Positions 52,194-63,119 of a DNA stretch of 64,000 nt are shown piece after piece. This DNA is from Novosphingobium sp. 18050. Lineage in GTDB: Bacteria; Pseudomonadota; Alphaproteobacteria; Sphingomonadales; Sphingomonadaceae. The stretch spans positions 186,001 to 250,000 of the forward strand of contig NZ_CACSJO010000004.1 in the NCBI RefSeq assembly GCF_902706195.1, given 5' to 3'. Below the pieces are notes generated by a model. The model had not been told where the DNA came from and did not search any database. It saw only the letters and a list, made by a program, of their open reading frames with translations. The position numbers and the translations under genes are program-made. Numbering within the stretch: the stretch's first letter is position 1; every line of letters starts with the position of its first letter.

Positions 52194-53585
52194 ATGACTT
52201 CTGCCAGTACCCCGCTCGCAGCGCCTCCCGGCGCGCCCTTGGCCACTGTCGTCCTTGCCGCCGGCAAGGGCACCCGGATGAAGAGCGACCTGCACAAGGT
52301 GCTCCATCCGATCGCCGGGCGGCCAATGCTGGAACACCTGCTGGCTAACGCACAGGCGCTGGCACCGCAGCGGCAGGTCGTCGTCGCAGGGCACGGTCGC
52401 GAGCAGCTGCAGAAGGCGCTGGGCACGCGCGCCGCAATCGCCGTGCAGGACCCGCAGCTGGGCACCGGCCACGCCGTGCAACAGGCTGAAGGCGCGCTGG
52501 CCGGCTTCGACGGCGATGTGCTGATCCTCTACGGCGACGTGCCTTTCGTGCGAGCCGAGACCATGCGCGCGATGATCGAGCGGCTCCATGCCGCCGATGC
52601 GCCGGCCGTGGTCGTACTGGGCTTCGAACCTGCCGACCCGCTGCAATATGGCCGCATCCTCGCCCATGACGACGGGCGCATCGCCATGATGGTCGAGTAC
52701 AAGGATGCCACCGACGAACAACGCGCCTGCACCCTCTGCAATTCGGGGCTGATGGCGGTCAAGTCGGGCGACCTGTTCGGCCTGCTTGCCAAAGTCGGCA
52801 ACGACAATGCCAATGGCGAATACTACCTCGTCGACATCGTCAATATCGCCACTCTCGAAGGCCGGGCCTGCGCCGTCATCGTCACCGACGACGCGGACGA
52901 AGTGGGCGGCATCAACAGCCGCGCCGAACTCGCCGAGGCGGAAGGCCGCTGGCAGAAGAAGCGCCGCGTCGAGGCCATGGCCGATGGCGCAACCCTGATC
53001 GCCCCCGAAACGGTGTTCTTCTCCTGGGATACCAGGCTGGGACGCGACGTGACCATCGAGCCCAACGTCGTTTTCGCCCCCGGCGTAACCGTGGCAGACA
53101 ACGTGACGATCCACGCCTTCTCCCACCTTGAGGGCGCCACCCTGGAAAGCGGCGTCGCCATCGGGCCTTATGCACGGCTTCGCCCCGGCGCGGTGCTCAA
53201 GGCCAACTCCAAGGTCGGCAATTTCGTCGAGATGAAGAACGCGGTGCTGGGCGAAGGCGCCAAGGCCAATCACCTGACCTACCTCGGCGACGCGGAAGTC
53301 GGCGCCGGCGCAAACATCGGAGCGGGCACGATCACCTGCAACTACGACGGCTATTTCAAGCACAGGACGGTGATCGGCGAGCGCGCCTTTATCGGCTCCA
53401 ACAGCGCCCTTGTCGCGCCATTAAAGATCGGCGCCGACGCCATAGTCGCCGCTGGGAGCGCCGTAACGCGCGACGTAGCCGACGGAGAACTGAGGCTGGT
53501 GCGCGGCGAACAACTGGTCAAGCCCGGCTGGGCCGACCGTTTCCATGACGCGATGAAGAAGAAAAAGGCCGAGAAGAACGGCTGA
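52194..53585 (+). CDS. glmU: Bifunctional UDP-GlcNAc pyrophosphorylase / GlcN-1-P N-acetyltransferase
   Basis: A 463-residue GlmU. The N-terminal uridyltransferase has 'VVLAAGKGTRMKSDLHKVLH' and 'DVLILYGDVPF'; the C-terminal half is a left-handed beta-helix of hexapeptide repeats ('DNVTIHAFSHLEGATLESGV', 'GAGANIGAGTITCNYDGYF') that acetylates glucosamine-1-phosphate. It makes UDP-GlcNAc for peptidoglycan, LPS and possibly EPS. Start ATG 52194 follows CAGGAG; residues before it on the long open frame are antisense to gph. Its neighbour glmS lies about 1.7 kb downstream. Confidence 0.97.
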   Translation: MTSASTPLAAPPGAPLATVVLAAGKGTRMKSDLHKVLHPIAGRPMLEHLLANAQALAPQRQVVVAGHGREQLQKALGTRAAIAVQDPQLGTGHAVQQAEGALAGFDGDVLILYGDVPFVRAETMRAMIERLHAADAPAVVVLGFEPADPLQYGRILAHDDGRIAMMVEYKDATDEQRACTLCNSGLMAVKSGDLFGLLAKVGNDNANGEYYLVDIVNIATLEGRACAVIVTDDADEVGGINSRAELAEAEGRWQKKRRVEAMADGATLIAPETVFFSWDTRLGRDVTIEPNVVFAPGVTVADNVTIHAFSHLEGATLESGVAIGPYARLRPGAVLKANSKVGNFVEMKNAVLGEGAKANHLTYLGDAEVGAGANIGAGTITCNYDGYFKHRTVIGERAFIGSNSALVAPLKIGADAIVAAGSAVTRDVADGELRLVRGEQLVKPGWADRFHDAMKKKKAEKNG

Positions 53586-53593
53586 AACCGGAC

Positions 53594-53621
53594 GCCACGC
53601 CGGAGATCACCCCGGCGTGGC
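53594..53621. terminator. Bidirectional hairpin terminator glmU/TPR gene
   Basis: GCCACGCCGG (53594-53603) pairs with CCGGCGTGGC (53612-53621) between two convergent genes; the stem is perfect and the loop 8 nt. Confidence 0.7.
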
Positions 53622-53634
53622 CGTCAATTGCCGA

Positions 53635-54378
53635 TCAGGAGCCGATGGCCTTCCTGCGAGCAATATTACCCAGCTCGGCAAGCGCGATTTCGTTCTTGGG
53701 ATCATATTGCAGCGACTGGGTGAACAGCTGCTGCGCCTCGTCGTACTGACCAAGCTGCGCCTTGTTGAAGCCCATGCCGCGAAGCGCCCGCGCCGCTACC
53801 GAAGCGTCGGGACCGCCGGTTGCCTTGTCGACGACAGCCCAGGCCTGCGCGAACGTATCGTAGCTCTTCTGCCAATCGCGGCGCGACTTGAAGAGTTCGG
53901 CATATTCGTTGGCGAAGTGGGCATTGCCCGGTGCCATCTGGCTCGCCTTGCGCAGTTCCGCCTCGGCCAGGTCGCCCCGGCCCATGTCGATCAGCGCGAA
54001 GCCCTTGCCGAAGTAAGCATCACACACCGCAGGGTCGACCGAAAGCGAACTGTCTGCTGCCGCCTCGCCCGCACGGCAAAGACGGTTGCGCGTATCTCCG
54101 TAGAGTTGCTGGTCGGTATGGGCGATGACCTGATCGAACATCTTCACCGCCTCCGCCTGCTTGCCGCGCCGGATCAGGTTGAAGCCCTGCTCGACACGGG
54201 CACCGGCGTCGAAACTTGCTTTGACCGGCTTGCCGCTTTCGAACGCGGCGGCGACCAGCGCGACCGGAGCAATCGACACAGTAGCCGGACCTTCCGCCTC
54301 GGCGGAACTGGCCTGCGCCGATCCCGCGAACAGCAGAGACAATGACCCTGTTAATACCAACGCAATTCTTGCGCTCAT
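53635..54378 (-). CDS. Secreted tetratricopeptide repeat protein
   Basis: A 247-residue protein with signal peptide 'LVLTGSLSLLFAGSAQA' and at least three TPR-like helices ('EQGFNLIRRGKQAEAVKMFDQVI', 'FGKGFALIDMGRGDLAEAELRKA', 'FNKAQLGQYDEAQQLFTQSL'). These bind proteins; its partner is not known. It is transcribed alone and converges on glmU. Start 54378 is ATG with a signal sequence directly after it. Periplasmic location is inferred. Confidence 0.85.
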   Translation of the reverse strand: MSARIALVLTGSLSLLFAGSAQASSAEAEGPATVSIAPVALVAAAFESGKPVKASFDAGARVEQGFNLIRRGKQAEAVKMFDQVIAHTDQQLYGDTRNRLCRAGEAAADSSLSVDPAVCDAYFGKGFALIDMGRGDLAEAELRKASQMAPGNAHFANEYAELFKSRRDWQKSYDTFAQAWAVVDKATGGPDASVAARALRGMGFNKAQLGQYDEAQQLFTQSLQYDPKNEIALAELGNIARRKAIGS

Positions 54379-54678
54379 CGGCTATGTTCCTCTCCCCAAA
54401 ACACCGATGCCGCGCCGGTCTGTGCCGGGCCCTGTAGTCGGACCAATCGTCAGACAGTGTTCGTTGAATTGGGGAGAATATCTTAACACTACGGTTTGAC
54501 AAGTCGTCTTGCCACGATCACATCGCCGTTCGTCGCATTACCCTGCACTGTGAGCCGCGTAGTTCCGATACTTGTTGCCGCTGGAAAGCGACCGTTAACC
54601 CCCGCTGGTCCATGGTCTCGGCATGACACCCGATGCATCCCTGTTGAGCATGATATCGCGACGTGATATCGGATCGTC
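54379..54678. other. 300-bp divergent gap before the toxin-antitoxin genes
   Basis: Besides the promoter of the TPR gene and of the antitoxin gene it holds only a direct repeat TGATATCG (54651-54658 and 54664-54671), which lies just before the antitoxin start. No gene or RNA is seen. Confidence 0.45.
54651..54671 (+). promoter_or_regulatory. Direct repeat likely bound by the antitoxin
   Basis: TGATATCG repeated at a 13-bp step, each with a GATATC palindrome, ending 7 bases before the antitoxin ATG. It fits an autoregulation site of a ribbon-helix-helix antitoxin. Inferred from position. Confidence 0.5.
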
Positions 54679-54912
54679 ATGACTCGCATCCTCGCAGACC
54701 TTCCCGATGAAGACATAAGGTGGCTCGATGCGCGCGCGGCCCAGCAGGGCAAATCGCGCGCGTCGGTGCTGCGCGAAGCGGTAAGCGTCTACCGCGCCGA
54801 ATCCTCGCAGGACTGGATTGCGCGGGGGGCCGGCTACTGGAAGAACCGCGACGATATCGGGGACGCCGTGGAATACCAGCGCACCCTGCGCGCAGACCGC
54901 ACGGTCGACTGA
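54679..54912 (+). CDS. Ribbon-helix-helix antitoxin (VapB-like)
   Basis: A 77-residue protein with the ribbon-helix-helix pattern 'MTRILADLPDEDIRWLDARA' and 'GKSRASVLREAVSVY', the usual fold of CopG/VapB antitoxins. The acidic/aromatic C-terminal part ('DWIARGAGYWKNRDDIGDAV') would cap the toxin. It lies 23 bases before the PIN toxin gene. Antitoxins of this kind bind their own promoter; a direct repeat precedes the start. Confidence 0.83.
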   Translation: MTRILADLPDEDIRWLDARAAQQGKSRASVLREAVSVYRAESSQDWIARGAGYWKNRDDIGDAVEYQRTLRADRTVD

Positions 54913-54935
54913 AATCCTGGGCAATTCAAAGCAAC

Positions 54936-55301
54936 GTGGCCGATCCGTTTTTCGACACCAACATCCTTATCGACTGGCTGAAGGATCGTCCTCAGGCTGC
55001 GGCGGAACTGTCGCGCTATGGCCGCCATCGGATCAGCCGTATCGTGTGGACCGAAATACTGGCGGGCGAACCGCCTGAAACCCGTCCCAGAGTACAGCAG
55101 TTGATCTCCTATTTCGACGTCGTCGAGATCGAGGCGCGCGCCGCCACGGCAGCAGCGGATATCCACAATCGCCTGAAGATCAAGTTGCTCGACGCCCTGA
55201 TCCTGGCAACCGCGCAAGTGCACGGCGCCATTCTCGTTACACGAAATACCAAGGATTTTCCGGCAAGCATGCCGGGCGTCCGCGTCCCTTATACCCTCTA
55301 A
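54936..55301 (+). CDS. PIN domain ribonuclease toxin (VapC-like)
   Basis: A 121-residue PIN domain: 'DPFFDTNILIDWLKDRP', 'RIVWTEILAG', 'LLDALILATAQVHGAILVTR' and 'NTKDFP' carry the expected Asp and Glu metal ligands. VapC-type toxins cleave tRNA or other RNA. Start GTG 54936 is best: it precedes the 'DTNIL' strand and no ATG is nearby, but the ribosome site is weak, which may keep expression low. It follows the antitoxin by 23 bases, the usual order. Eighteen bases downstream is the glmS ATG. Confidence 0.86.
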   Translation: MADPFFDTNILIDWLKDRPQAAAELSRYGRHRISRIVWTEILAGEPPETRPRVQQLISYFDVVEIEARAATAAADIHNRLKIKLLDALILATAQVHGAILVTRNTKDFPASMPGVRVPYTL

Positions 55302-55318
55302 AGAAAGCGCATACGCTC

Positions 55319-57142
55319 ATGTGTGGCATCATCGGCATCGTCGGCAAGGAAGACGTGGCAGACCGCCTGGTCGACGGCCTCAGGCGCATGGAATACCGCG
55401 GCTATGACAGCGCAGGCGTCTGCACCATCCATGAAGACCAGCTCGTGCGCCGCCGCGCCGAGGGCAAGCTGCTAAACCTGGTAAAAGTCCTGGCGCACGA
55501 TCCCGCGCCCGGCCTGACCGGCATCGCCCACACCCGCTGGGCCACCCATGGCGCGCCGACCGCCGCCAATGCCCATCCGCATGCCACCGCCGAACTGGCG
55601 CTGGTGCACAACGGCATCATCGAGAACTTCAAGCCCTTGCGCGAAAGCCTCGAATCGCGCGGTCGCAAGTTCGAGAGCCAGACCGACACCGAAGTCGTCG
55701 CCCATCTCGTCTCCGAACAGGTCGAGGCCGGCCTGTCGCCGCAGGACGCAGTGAAGGCCGCTTTGCCTCAACTGCGCGGCGCCTTCGCGCTGGCCATCGC
55801 CTTCCGCCGCTTTCCCGACATGCTGATCGGCGCCCGCCTCGGCTCGCCGCTGGTCGTCGGCTACGGCGACGGCGAAACCTACCTCGGCTCTGACGCGCTG
55901 GCCCTCGCCCCGCTGACCCAGCGCATCACCTACCTCGACGAAGGCGACTGGGTCGTCATCACCCGCGAGGGCGCGCAGATCTACGATGCGCAAAACAACC
56001 CGGTAACGCGCGAGATCGTCGCCTCGGGCGCCTCCGCCGTCGCCATCGAGAAGGGCAATTACCGCCACTTCATGCAGAAGGAGATCTTCGAGCAGCCCAC
56101 CGTGGTCGCCCAGACCCTGCGCAGCTACCTGCGCCAGGTCGACCAGTCAGTCGCCCTGCCCCAGATCGACTTCGACCTAGGCGCGATCAACCGCATCACC
56201 ATCGTCGCCTGCGGCACCAGCTATTACGCTGGCATGGTCGCCAAGTACTGGATCGAGACTTTTGCGCGCCTGCCCGTCGACATCGACGTGGCATCAGAGT
56301 TTCGTTACCGCGACCCGGTGCTGGAGGTGGGCGGCCTCGCGCTGTTCATCTCGCAGTCGGGCGAGACGGCGGACACCCTTGCCGCGCTGCGTCACTGCAA
56401 GGCGGCCGGCCAGACCATCGCCGTCGTCGTCAACGTGCCCACCAGCACCATGGCACGCGAGGCCGACCTGCTGCTGCCCACGCACGCCGGCCCGGAGATC
56501 GGCGTCGCGTCAACCAAGGCATTCACCTGCCAGCTCGCCGTCCTTGCCGCACTGGCGGCGCACCTTGCGGTCAAGCGCGGGCGCATGGACCGCTCTGAAG
56601 AGATGGAGGTCGTCCAGCACCTGCTGGCGACACCCGCCAGCCTCAACGCCGCGCTCGACCACGACGAAGAGATCGCCGCTATGGCCCACCTCATCGCTCC
56701 GGCCCGCGACGTGCTCTACCTGGGCCGCGGACCCGACTATCCTCTGGCCCTCGAAGGCGCATTGAAGCTGAAGGAAATCAGCTACATCCATGCCGAAGGT
56801 TATGCCTCGGGCGAGATGAAGCACGGCCCCATCGCGCTGATCGACGAGGCAGTGCCGGTGATCGTCCTCGCCCCGTCAGGCCCGCTGTTCGAAAAGACCG
56901 TCAGCAATATGCAGGAAGTGCGCGCGCGCGGCGGCAAGGTCGTCCTGATCTCCGACGCGGAAGGCATCGCCGAGGCCGGCGAAGGCTGCATCGCCACGAT
57001 CGAAATGCCGCGCGTCCATCCCCTGATCGCCCCGCTCGTCTATGCGGTGCCGGTCCAGCTGCTGGCCTATCACGTCGCCTGCGTGAAAGGCACGGACGTC
57101 GATCAACCCCGCAATCTCGCCAAGAGCGTCACTGTCGAATAA
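55319..57142 (+). CDS. glmS: Glutamine--fructose-6-phosphate aminotransferase (isomerizing)
   Basis: A 607-residue enzyme making glucosamine-6-phosphate from fructose-6-phosphate and glutamine. The mature Cys follows Met ('MCGIIGIVG'); the amidotransferase has 'RWATHGAP' and 'HNGIIENF'; two SIS domains hold 'ACGTSYYAGM' and 'SQSGETADT'; the C-terminus is 'QPRNLAKSVTVE'. Start ATG 55319. It supplies precursor for GlmM and GlmU, whose gene glmU lies 1.7 kb upstream. The toxin gene ends just upstream; a shared transcript is possible. Confidence 0.97.
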   Translation: MCGIIGIVGKEDVADRLVDGLRRMEYRGYDSAGVCTIHEDQLVRRRAEGKLLNLVKVLAHDPAPGLTGIAHTRWATHGAPTAANAHPHATAELALVHNGIIENFKPLRESLESRGRKFESQTDTEVVAHLVSEQVEAGLSPQDAVKAALPQLRGAFALAIAFRRFPDMLIGARLGSPLVVGYGDGETYLGSDALALAPLTQRITYLDEGDWVVITREGAQIYDAQNNPVTREIVASGASAVAIEKGNYRHFMQKEIFEQPTVVAQTLRSYLRQVDQSVALPQIDFDLGAINRITIVACGTSYYAGMVAKYWIETFARLPVDIDVASEFRYRDPVLEVGGLALFISQSGETADTLAALRHCKAAGQTIAVVVNVPTSTMAREADLLLPTHAGPEIGVASTKAFTCQLAVLAALAAHLAVKRGRMDRSEEMEVVQHLLATPASLNAALDHDEEIAAMAHLIAPARDVLYLGRGPDYPLALEGALKLKEISYIHAEGYASGEMKHGPIALIDEAVPVIVLAPSGPLFEKTVSNMQEVRARGGKVVLISDAEGIAEAGEGCIATIEMPRVHPLIAPLVYAVPVQLLAYHVACVKGTDVDQPRNLAKSVTVE

Positions 57143-57301
57143 GACGGGAAACGAACAGGAAGGACGGGGATTAGTAAAGAAGGCGAATAGCAAGAGGTTA
57201 ACAGGACCGTCTTGCACATAACTATCTACGGGTAGATCCGCACCGGGTCGATTACTTAACCTCCCGCTAACCCTTTGAACGGTACCCCGTCACGCGTGAA
57301 C

Positions 57302-59659
57302 ATGAGGACTCCTGCCAGCAAAGCCCTACCGAAGGAGCTTCCGGTTCTTGCGGTACTTGGCCTGTCGGACCCCGCTGACGGGGATTGGGCACGGCTGCGC
57401 GGGCTCCAGTTCTCGGCGCTGCGCCGCACAACCTTCACCCGTATCGTCTCTCAGGCAGTAGCCGCGCTGGCCACGACCATGCTGCTTCTTGGCAGGGTTC
57501 ACCCTCTTGCCATCGCCTCGTGGTTGGTGCTGCTCACGGTGACCCACTGCCACGGCTACCGCATCGATCGTTCGCTTGCCGACACCGATCGTCGCCACGT
57601 CACCCATGACGAGGTCAAGGCGCATATGCTTGGGTCCATCGGCAATGGACTGGCCTGGGCCCTGCCGCTGTGTGGACTGGCTATGTTCGTGGACCCGCAG
57701 ACCCAGGTGAAGATCTGGACCGTGCTGGCCATGCTGATGGCGGCATCGGTGATCCTCAGCCCCGCAGTTCCGATGAGCACGCTGCTGTTCTCCGGTATCG
57801 TCGGCGGCGCGGCCATCACAACGTTCGTTCTACGCGGCAGCTACGACATGGCCGCGATCGCGATTCTGTTCATGGGTATCGTCCTGGTCGGCGCAATCGA
57901 GGGCGCCCGTCGCTACCTCACCGCGAAGATCGCCGAGGCCGGGATGGCCGAAAAGGACGAAGTCGTCTCGCTGCTACTGCGCGAATTCGAGGAAGGCCAG
58001 GCCGACTGGCTGTGGCAGATCGACACCGGCCGCCGGGTCCGCTCGGTCTCCCCGCGCTTCGCCTATGCACTGGACCGCGACGCCGCCGAAGCTGAGGGCA
58101 TGCCTCTGGTCCAGCTCATCTCCGGCCCCGCCTGGGAAACCGGCCAGTTCCCCCCCAGCCTCCATGAACTGGCTGAACGGCTGAAGCGGCGCGAACCCTT
58201 CTCGAACCTGCTGGTGCGGGCGACGATCGACGGACAATCACGCTGGTGGGAGCTTTCCGGCACCCCCCGCATCAACGAAAACGGCGTTTTCGACGGCTTC
58301 CGCGGCGTTGGCTCGGACGTCACCGAGGCGCGTGAAAATTCCGACAAGATCGCCTGGCTCGCCCGCTACGATACCCTGACCGGCCTGCCCAACCGCATGA
58401 TGCTGACCGAAACGCTGGCCGGCGCGCTCGACTATGCGGACAAGTGGCGCACGCGCTGCGCCTTCCTGATGATCGACCTCGATCGCTTCAAGGCCGTCAA
58501 CGACACGTTGGGCCACCATGTCGGCGATCAGTTGCTGGCGCGCGTCTCGGAACGGCTCAAGGAGCAGATGAGCGAGAACGAGCTTTGCGGGCGCCTTGGC
58601 GGCGATGAGTTCGCGATCGTCATACGCGATGCATCCGACGCCAGGCAGATCGACCAGGTGGCCCGGCGCGTGATCCACCGCCTGTCGCAGCCTTACGAGA
58701 TCGACCACCATACGCTGTTCGTGGGTGCCTCGATCGGCTCTGCCATGGGCCCGCGCGACGGCTCCAGCGTCGAGACGCTGATGCGCAACGCCGACCTCGC
58801 GCTCTATCGCTCGAAGGACACCGGCGGCAACACCCACTGCACATACGAGCCCGCGCTCCACGCCCATGCCGAAGAACGGCGCAAGCTGGAATTCGCGCTG
58901 CGCCGCGCGATGGACCGGAAGGAATTCCACGTCGTCTACCAGCCGGTGGTCGACGCGACATCCGAAGCCGTGCTCAGTTTCGAGGCGCTGCTGCGCTGGA
59001 ACAACGCCGAGCATGGCGCGGTCAGTCCCGCCAAATTCGTTCCGCTGGCCGAAGATACCCGTCTCATCGTCCCCATTGGCGAATGGGTCCTGCGCGAAGC
59101 CTGCCGCGAGGCGATGAACTGGCCGCCGCATGTGCGCGTTGCCGTGAACGTTTCCGGCGAACAACTGCTCGACAGCAATTTCGCAGCCAGCGTCGTGGGG
59201 GCGCTTTCGGGTAGCGGCCTGCCCGCGCACCGGCTCGAGATCGAAGTTACCGAAAGCATCTTCCTGCGTGATGCCAGTCAGGCCCGCGCGGCGCTGGAAC
59301 AGATCATGAGCCTGGGCTGCGCGGTGGCGCTCGACGATTTCGGCACCGGCTATTCCTCGCTCGGCTATCTGCGCAACCTGCGGTTCTCGACCATCAAGGT
59401 CGACCGCTCGTTCGTGCAGGGCGCGGCGACCGGCAATGCCGAAAGCCTCGCCATCATCCGCGCCGTCGTCGCCATGGCGGACAGTCTGGGCATGTCGACC
59501 ACGGCAGAGGGCGCGGAAACCGAGAAGCAGGTGCAGGTGATCCGCAAGCTGGGCTGCCGCAAGATCCAGGGCTATTTCTTCGGCCGCCCGATGTCCCCGC
59601 ACGACGCGAGGGGCCTGTTCAGCAGCCAGGGCCAAATCGACCGCCAGAGCGTAGCGTAA
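57302..59659 (+). CDS. GGDEF-EAL cyclic di-GMP protein with membrane and PAS domains
   Basis: A 785-residue protein. Membrane helices lie in the first 200 residues ('ATTMLLLGRVHPLAIASWLVLL', 'MGIVLVGAIEGARRYL'), then a PAS-like region, GGDEF with intact 'RLGGDEF' (near residues 431-437) and EAL with intact 'SFEALLRWN' (about 559-567), 'EVTESIF' and 'DDFGTGYSS'. Both catalytic signatures look active, so it may make and destroy c-di-GMP. Start is ATG 57302; an in-frame TTG at 57275 is less likely. It stands alone. EPS production is often c-di-GMP controlled, but a link is not shown. Confidence 0.93.
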   Translation: MRTPASKALPKELPVLAVLGLSDPADGDWARLRGLQFSALRRTTFTRIVSQAVAALATTMLLLGRVHPLAIASWLVLLTVTHCHGYRIDRSLADTDRRHVTHDEVKAHMLGSIGNGLAWALPLCGLAMFVDPQTQVKIWTVLAMLMAASVILSPAVPMSTLLFSGIVGGAAITTFVLRGSYDMAAIAILFMGIVLVGAIEGARRYLTAKIAEAGMAEKDEVVSLLLREFEEGQADWLWQIDTGRRVRSVSPRFAYALDRDAAEAEGMPLVQLISGPAWETGQFPPSLHELAERLKRREPFSNLLVRATIDGQSRWWELSGTPRINENGVFDGFRGVGSDVTEARENSDKIAWLARYDTLTGLPNRMMLTETLAGALDYADKWRTRCAFLMIDLDRFKAVNDTLGHHVGDQLLARVSERLKEQMSENELCGRLGGDEFAIVIRDASDARQIDQVARRVIHRLSQPYEIDHHTLFVGASIGSAMGPRDGSSVETLMRNADLALYRSKDTGGNTHCTYEPALHAHAEERRKLEFALRRAMDRKEFHVVYQPVVDATSEAVLSFEALLRWNNAEHGAVSPAKFVPLAEDTRLIVPIGEWVLREACREAMNWPPHVRVAVNVSGEQLLDSNFAASVVGALSGSGLPAHRLEIEVTESIFLRDASQARAALEQIMSLGCAVALDDFGTGYSSLGYLRNLRFSTIKVDRSFVQGAATGNAESLAIIRAVVAMADSLGMSTTAEGAETEKQVQVIRKLGCRKIQGYFFGRPMSPHDARGLFSSQGQIDRQSVA

Positions 59660-59736
59660 GCGCGGCGGGTCACACCCAGTTCATGCTGCAAGTGCGAGAA
59701 CGCGCAGTCACATTTTTCGCGCGGAAACCTGTCCCC

Positions 59737-59913
59737 ATGCCTGTTATCGGATGCCTGCTCCTGATCGTCCTGCCTTTGCTCGGCTTGGCCGGCGGCGGTT
59801 TCCTGTGGGGGGCAGAGGGGGCGAAATGGGGCGCAGGCAGCGGCTTCGCATTGGCGCTGGTCGTTTTCGGCGTGGGCTCTTACGCCTTCGTCAAGGGCAT
59901 ACGCGGGCGCTGA
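59737..59913 (+). CDS. Small two-helix membrane protein, unknown
   Basis: A 58-residue product with two hydrophobic segments: 'VIGCLLLIVLPLLGLAGGGF' and 'GSGFALALVVFGVGSYAFVK'. No family is recognised. The start ATG 59737 gives a short leader; a longer frame starts at 59683. There is no strong ribosome site. It lies between the GGDEF-EAL gene and the convergent thioesterase. Support is the clear helices and lack of a competing frame. Confidence 0.45.
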   Translation: MPVIGCLLLIVLPLLGLAGGGFLWGAEGAKWGAGSGFALALVVFGVGSYAFVKGIRGR

Positions 59914-59931
59914 GCCCAAGACGCCGAGGCG

Positions 59932-60711
59932 TCAGCCAAATACGGCGACCGACTGCATCCCCGTAATCGCGGGCGTTCCATCGCCGCTCCACTGCATGAT
60001 ATGCTCGCTGGCGCCGCCATGCGCTGCGTGCTGGCTGGTAGAGCGGATCAGCCACCAGCCGTCGGCCGCCGCACGCGAATCCAGCATGTTGAGGTGCCAC
60101 TGCATCGACGAGATCGGCACGCGGAACGACAGCAGCGGCCACACCGCCACCGGCAGCGCATCGCCGCACAGCACGGACTCGACTTCGGAGTGGAGGCCGT
60201 CCCGCTCACGCGGCCGGACCCACCAGCACAGGTCAGCCTCTCCGAGCAGCGCCTTCGGCATGGCGAAACGGACCTCGAAATGGTTGCGCAGGAAAGCCGG
60301 GGCCTGATCCATCGGCACCGGCGGCGCATCCGCCAGAGGGATCACCCCTTCGGGCAGCACATAATGATCGATGGAAAGCACGCTCTCGACAGGCCGCATA
60401 AAAACGAAACTGGCGGTGAAGCCAACCCCGCTCTCGCCGGTCAGTTCGGCAGCAACCCAAGTCGCGTTGCGCCCCTGCCGAAGCACTTTTGCCCTCGCCT
60501 CGACCCGACCGGCAAGCGGTGCGATCATCGACAGCTGGCCCGATCGCAGCGGTGCAAGGTCGTCCGAAACGCCCCGCGCCGCCGCCAGCGCTATGGCGGA
60601 GGTCAGCCCGCCATAAGCGGTACGCCCCTGCAGCCAGTCGTCTGTAATTTCGAGCGCAAAGCCGCCTTCCAGCGGCTCCGCTTCTGCAAGCATGGTGCCA
60701 AGGCCCAGCAT
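59932..60711 (-). CDS. Acyl-CoA thioesterase-like protein (4HBT_3/TesB-type)
   Basis: A 259-residue double hotdog protein: 'WLQGRTAYGGLTSAIALAA', 'GRNATWVAAELTGESGVGFTAS', and C-terminal 'WWLIRSTSQHAAHGGASEHIMQW'. It should hydrolyse an acyl-CoA thioester. Start could be 60711 or ATG 60693 ('MLAEAEP'). It lies 13 bases after the csaA stop in the same direction, so these two and the carboxylase may be one operon; that would fit acyl-CoA metabolism. Confidence 0.85.
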   Translation of the reverse strand: MLGLGTMLAEAEPLEGGFALEITDDWLQGRTAYGGLTSAIALAAARGVSDDLAPLRSGQLSMIAPLAGRVEARAKVLRQGRNATWVAAELTGESGVGFTASFVFMRPVESVLSIDHYVLPEGVIPLADAPPVPMDQAPAFLRNHFEVRFAMPKALLGEADLCWWVRPRERDGLHSEVESVLCGDALPVAVWPLLSFRVPISSMQWHLNMLDSRAAADGWWLIRSTSQHAAHGGASEHIMQWSGDGTPAITGMQSVAVFG

Positions 60712-60724
60712 CAGAACAGTTCCC

Positions 60725-61096
60725 TCAAAACAGGCGTGATCCGTTGGGCACCGTCTTGTCGGGAGAGAACAGGACCACCCTGCCCTCCTCGTCCGCGAAG
60801 CCCATAGTCAACACTTCGGACAGAGCCTTGCCGATCTGGCGGACAGGGAAATTCACCACTGCCGCCACCTGCCGCCCGACCAGCTCCTCGGGAGAATAGA
60901 GCGCGGCCACCTGGCCGACGCTCTTCTTCTCGCCGATGCCGGGACCGAAATCGATCCGTAAGCGGTAGCTGGGCCTCCGCGCGCCCTCGTAGACTTCCGC
61001 CGCGACCACGGTGCCGATGCGGATGTCCACTTTCAGGAAATCGTCGAAGCCGATCTCTTCGGCTGCGAGCGCGGCAGGGTCGTGGTCGAGGTGCAT
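60725..61096 (-). CDS. csaA: tRNA-binding protein CsaA
   Basis: A 123-residue OB-fold protein with the CsaA/Trbp111 pattern 'VDIRIGTVVAAEVYEGAR', 'RIDFGPGIGEKKSVGQV' and 'AAVVNFPVRQIG'. CsaA-type proteins bind tRNA and have chaperone-like activity. Start ATG 61096 begins one base after the carboxylase stop, so it is co-transcribed. The upstream in-frame extension overlaps the carboxylase and is rejected. Confidence 0.92.
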   Translation of the reverse strand: MHLDHDPAALAAEEIGFDDFLKVDIRIGTVVAAEVYEGARRPSYRLRIDFGPGIGEKKSVGQVAALYSPEELVGRQVAAVVNFPVRQIGKALSEVLTMGFADEEGRVVLFSPDKTVPNGSRLF

Positions 61097-61097
61097 A

Positions 61098-63100
<2,003 letters not shown>

Positions 63101-63119
<19 letters not shown>

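Noticed and set aside
52134..53363. Extension of the gph frame across glmU
   Set aside because: The HAD motifs begin only at 52133. The upstream part is antisense to the GlmU protein.
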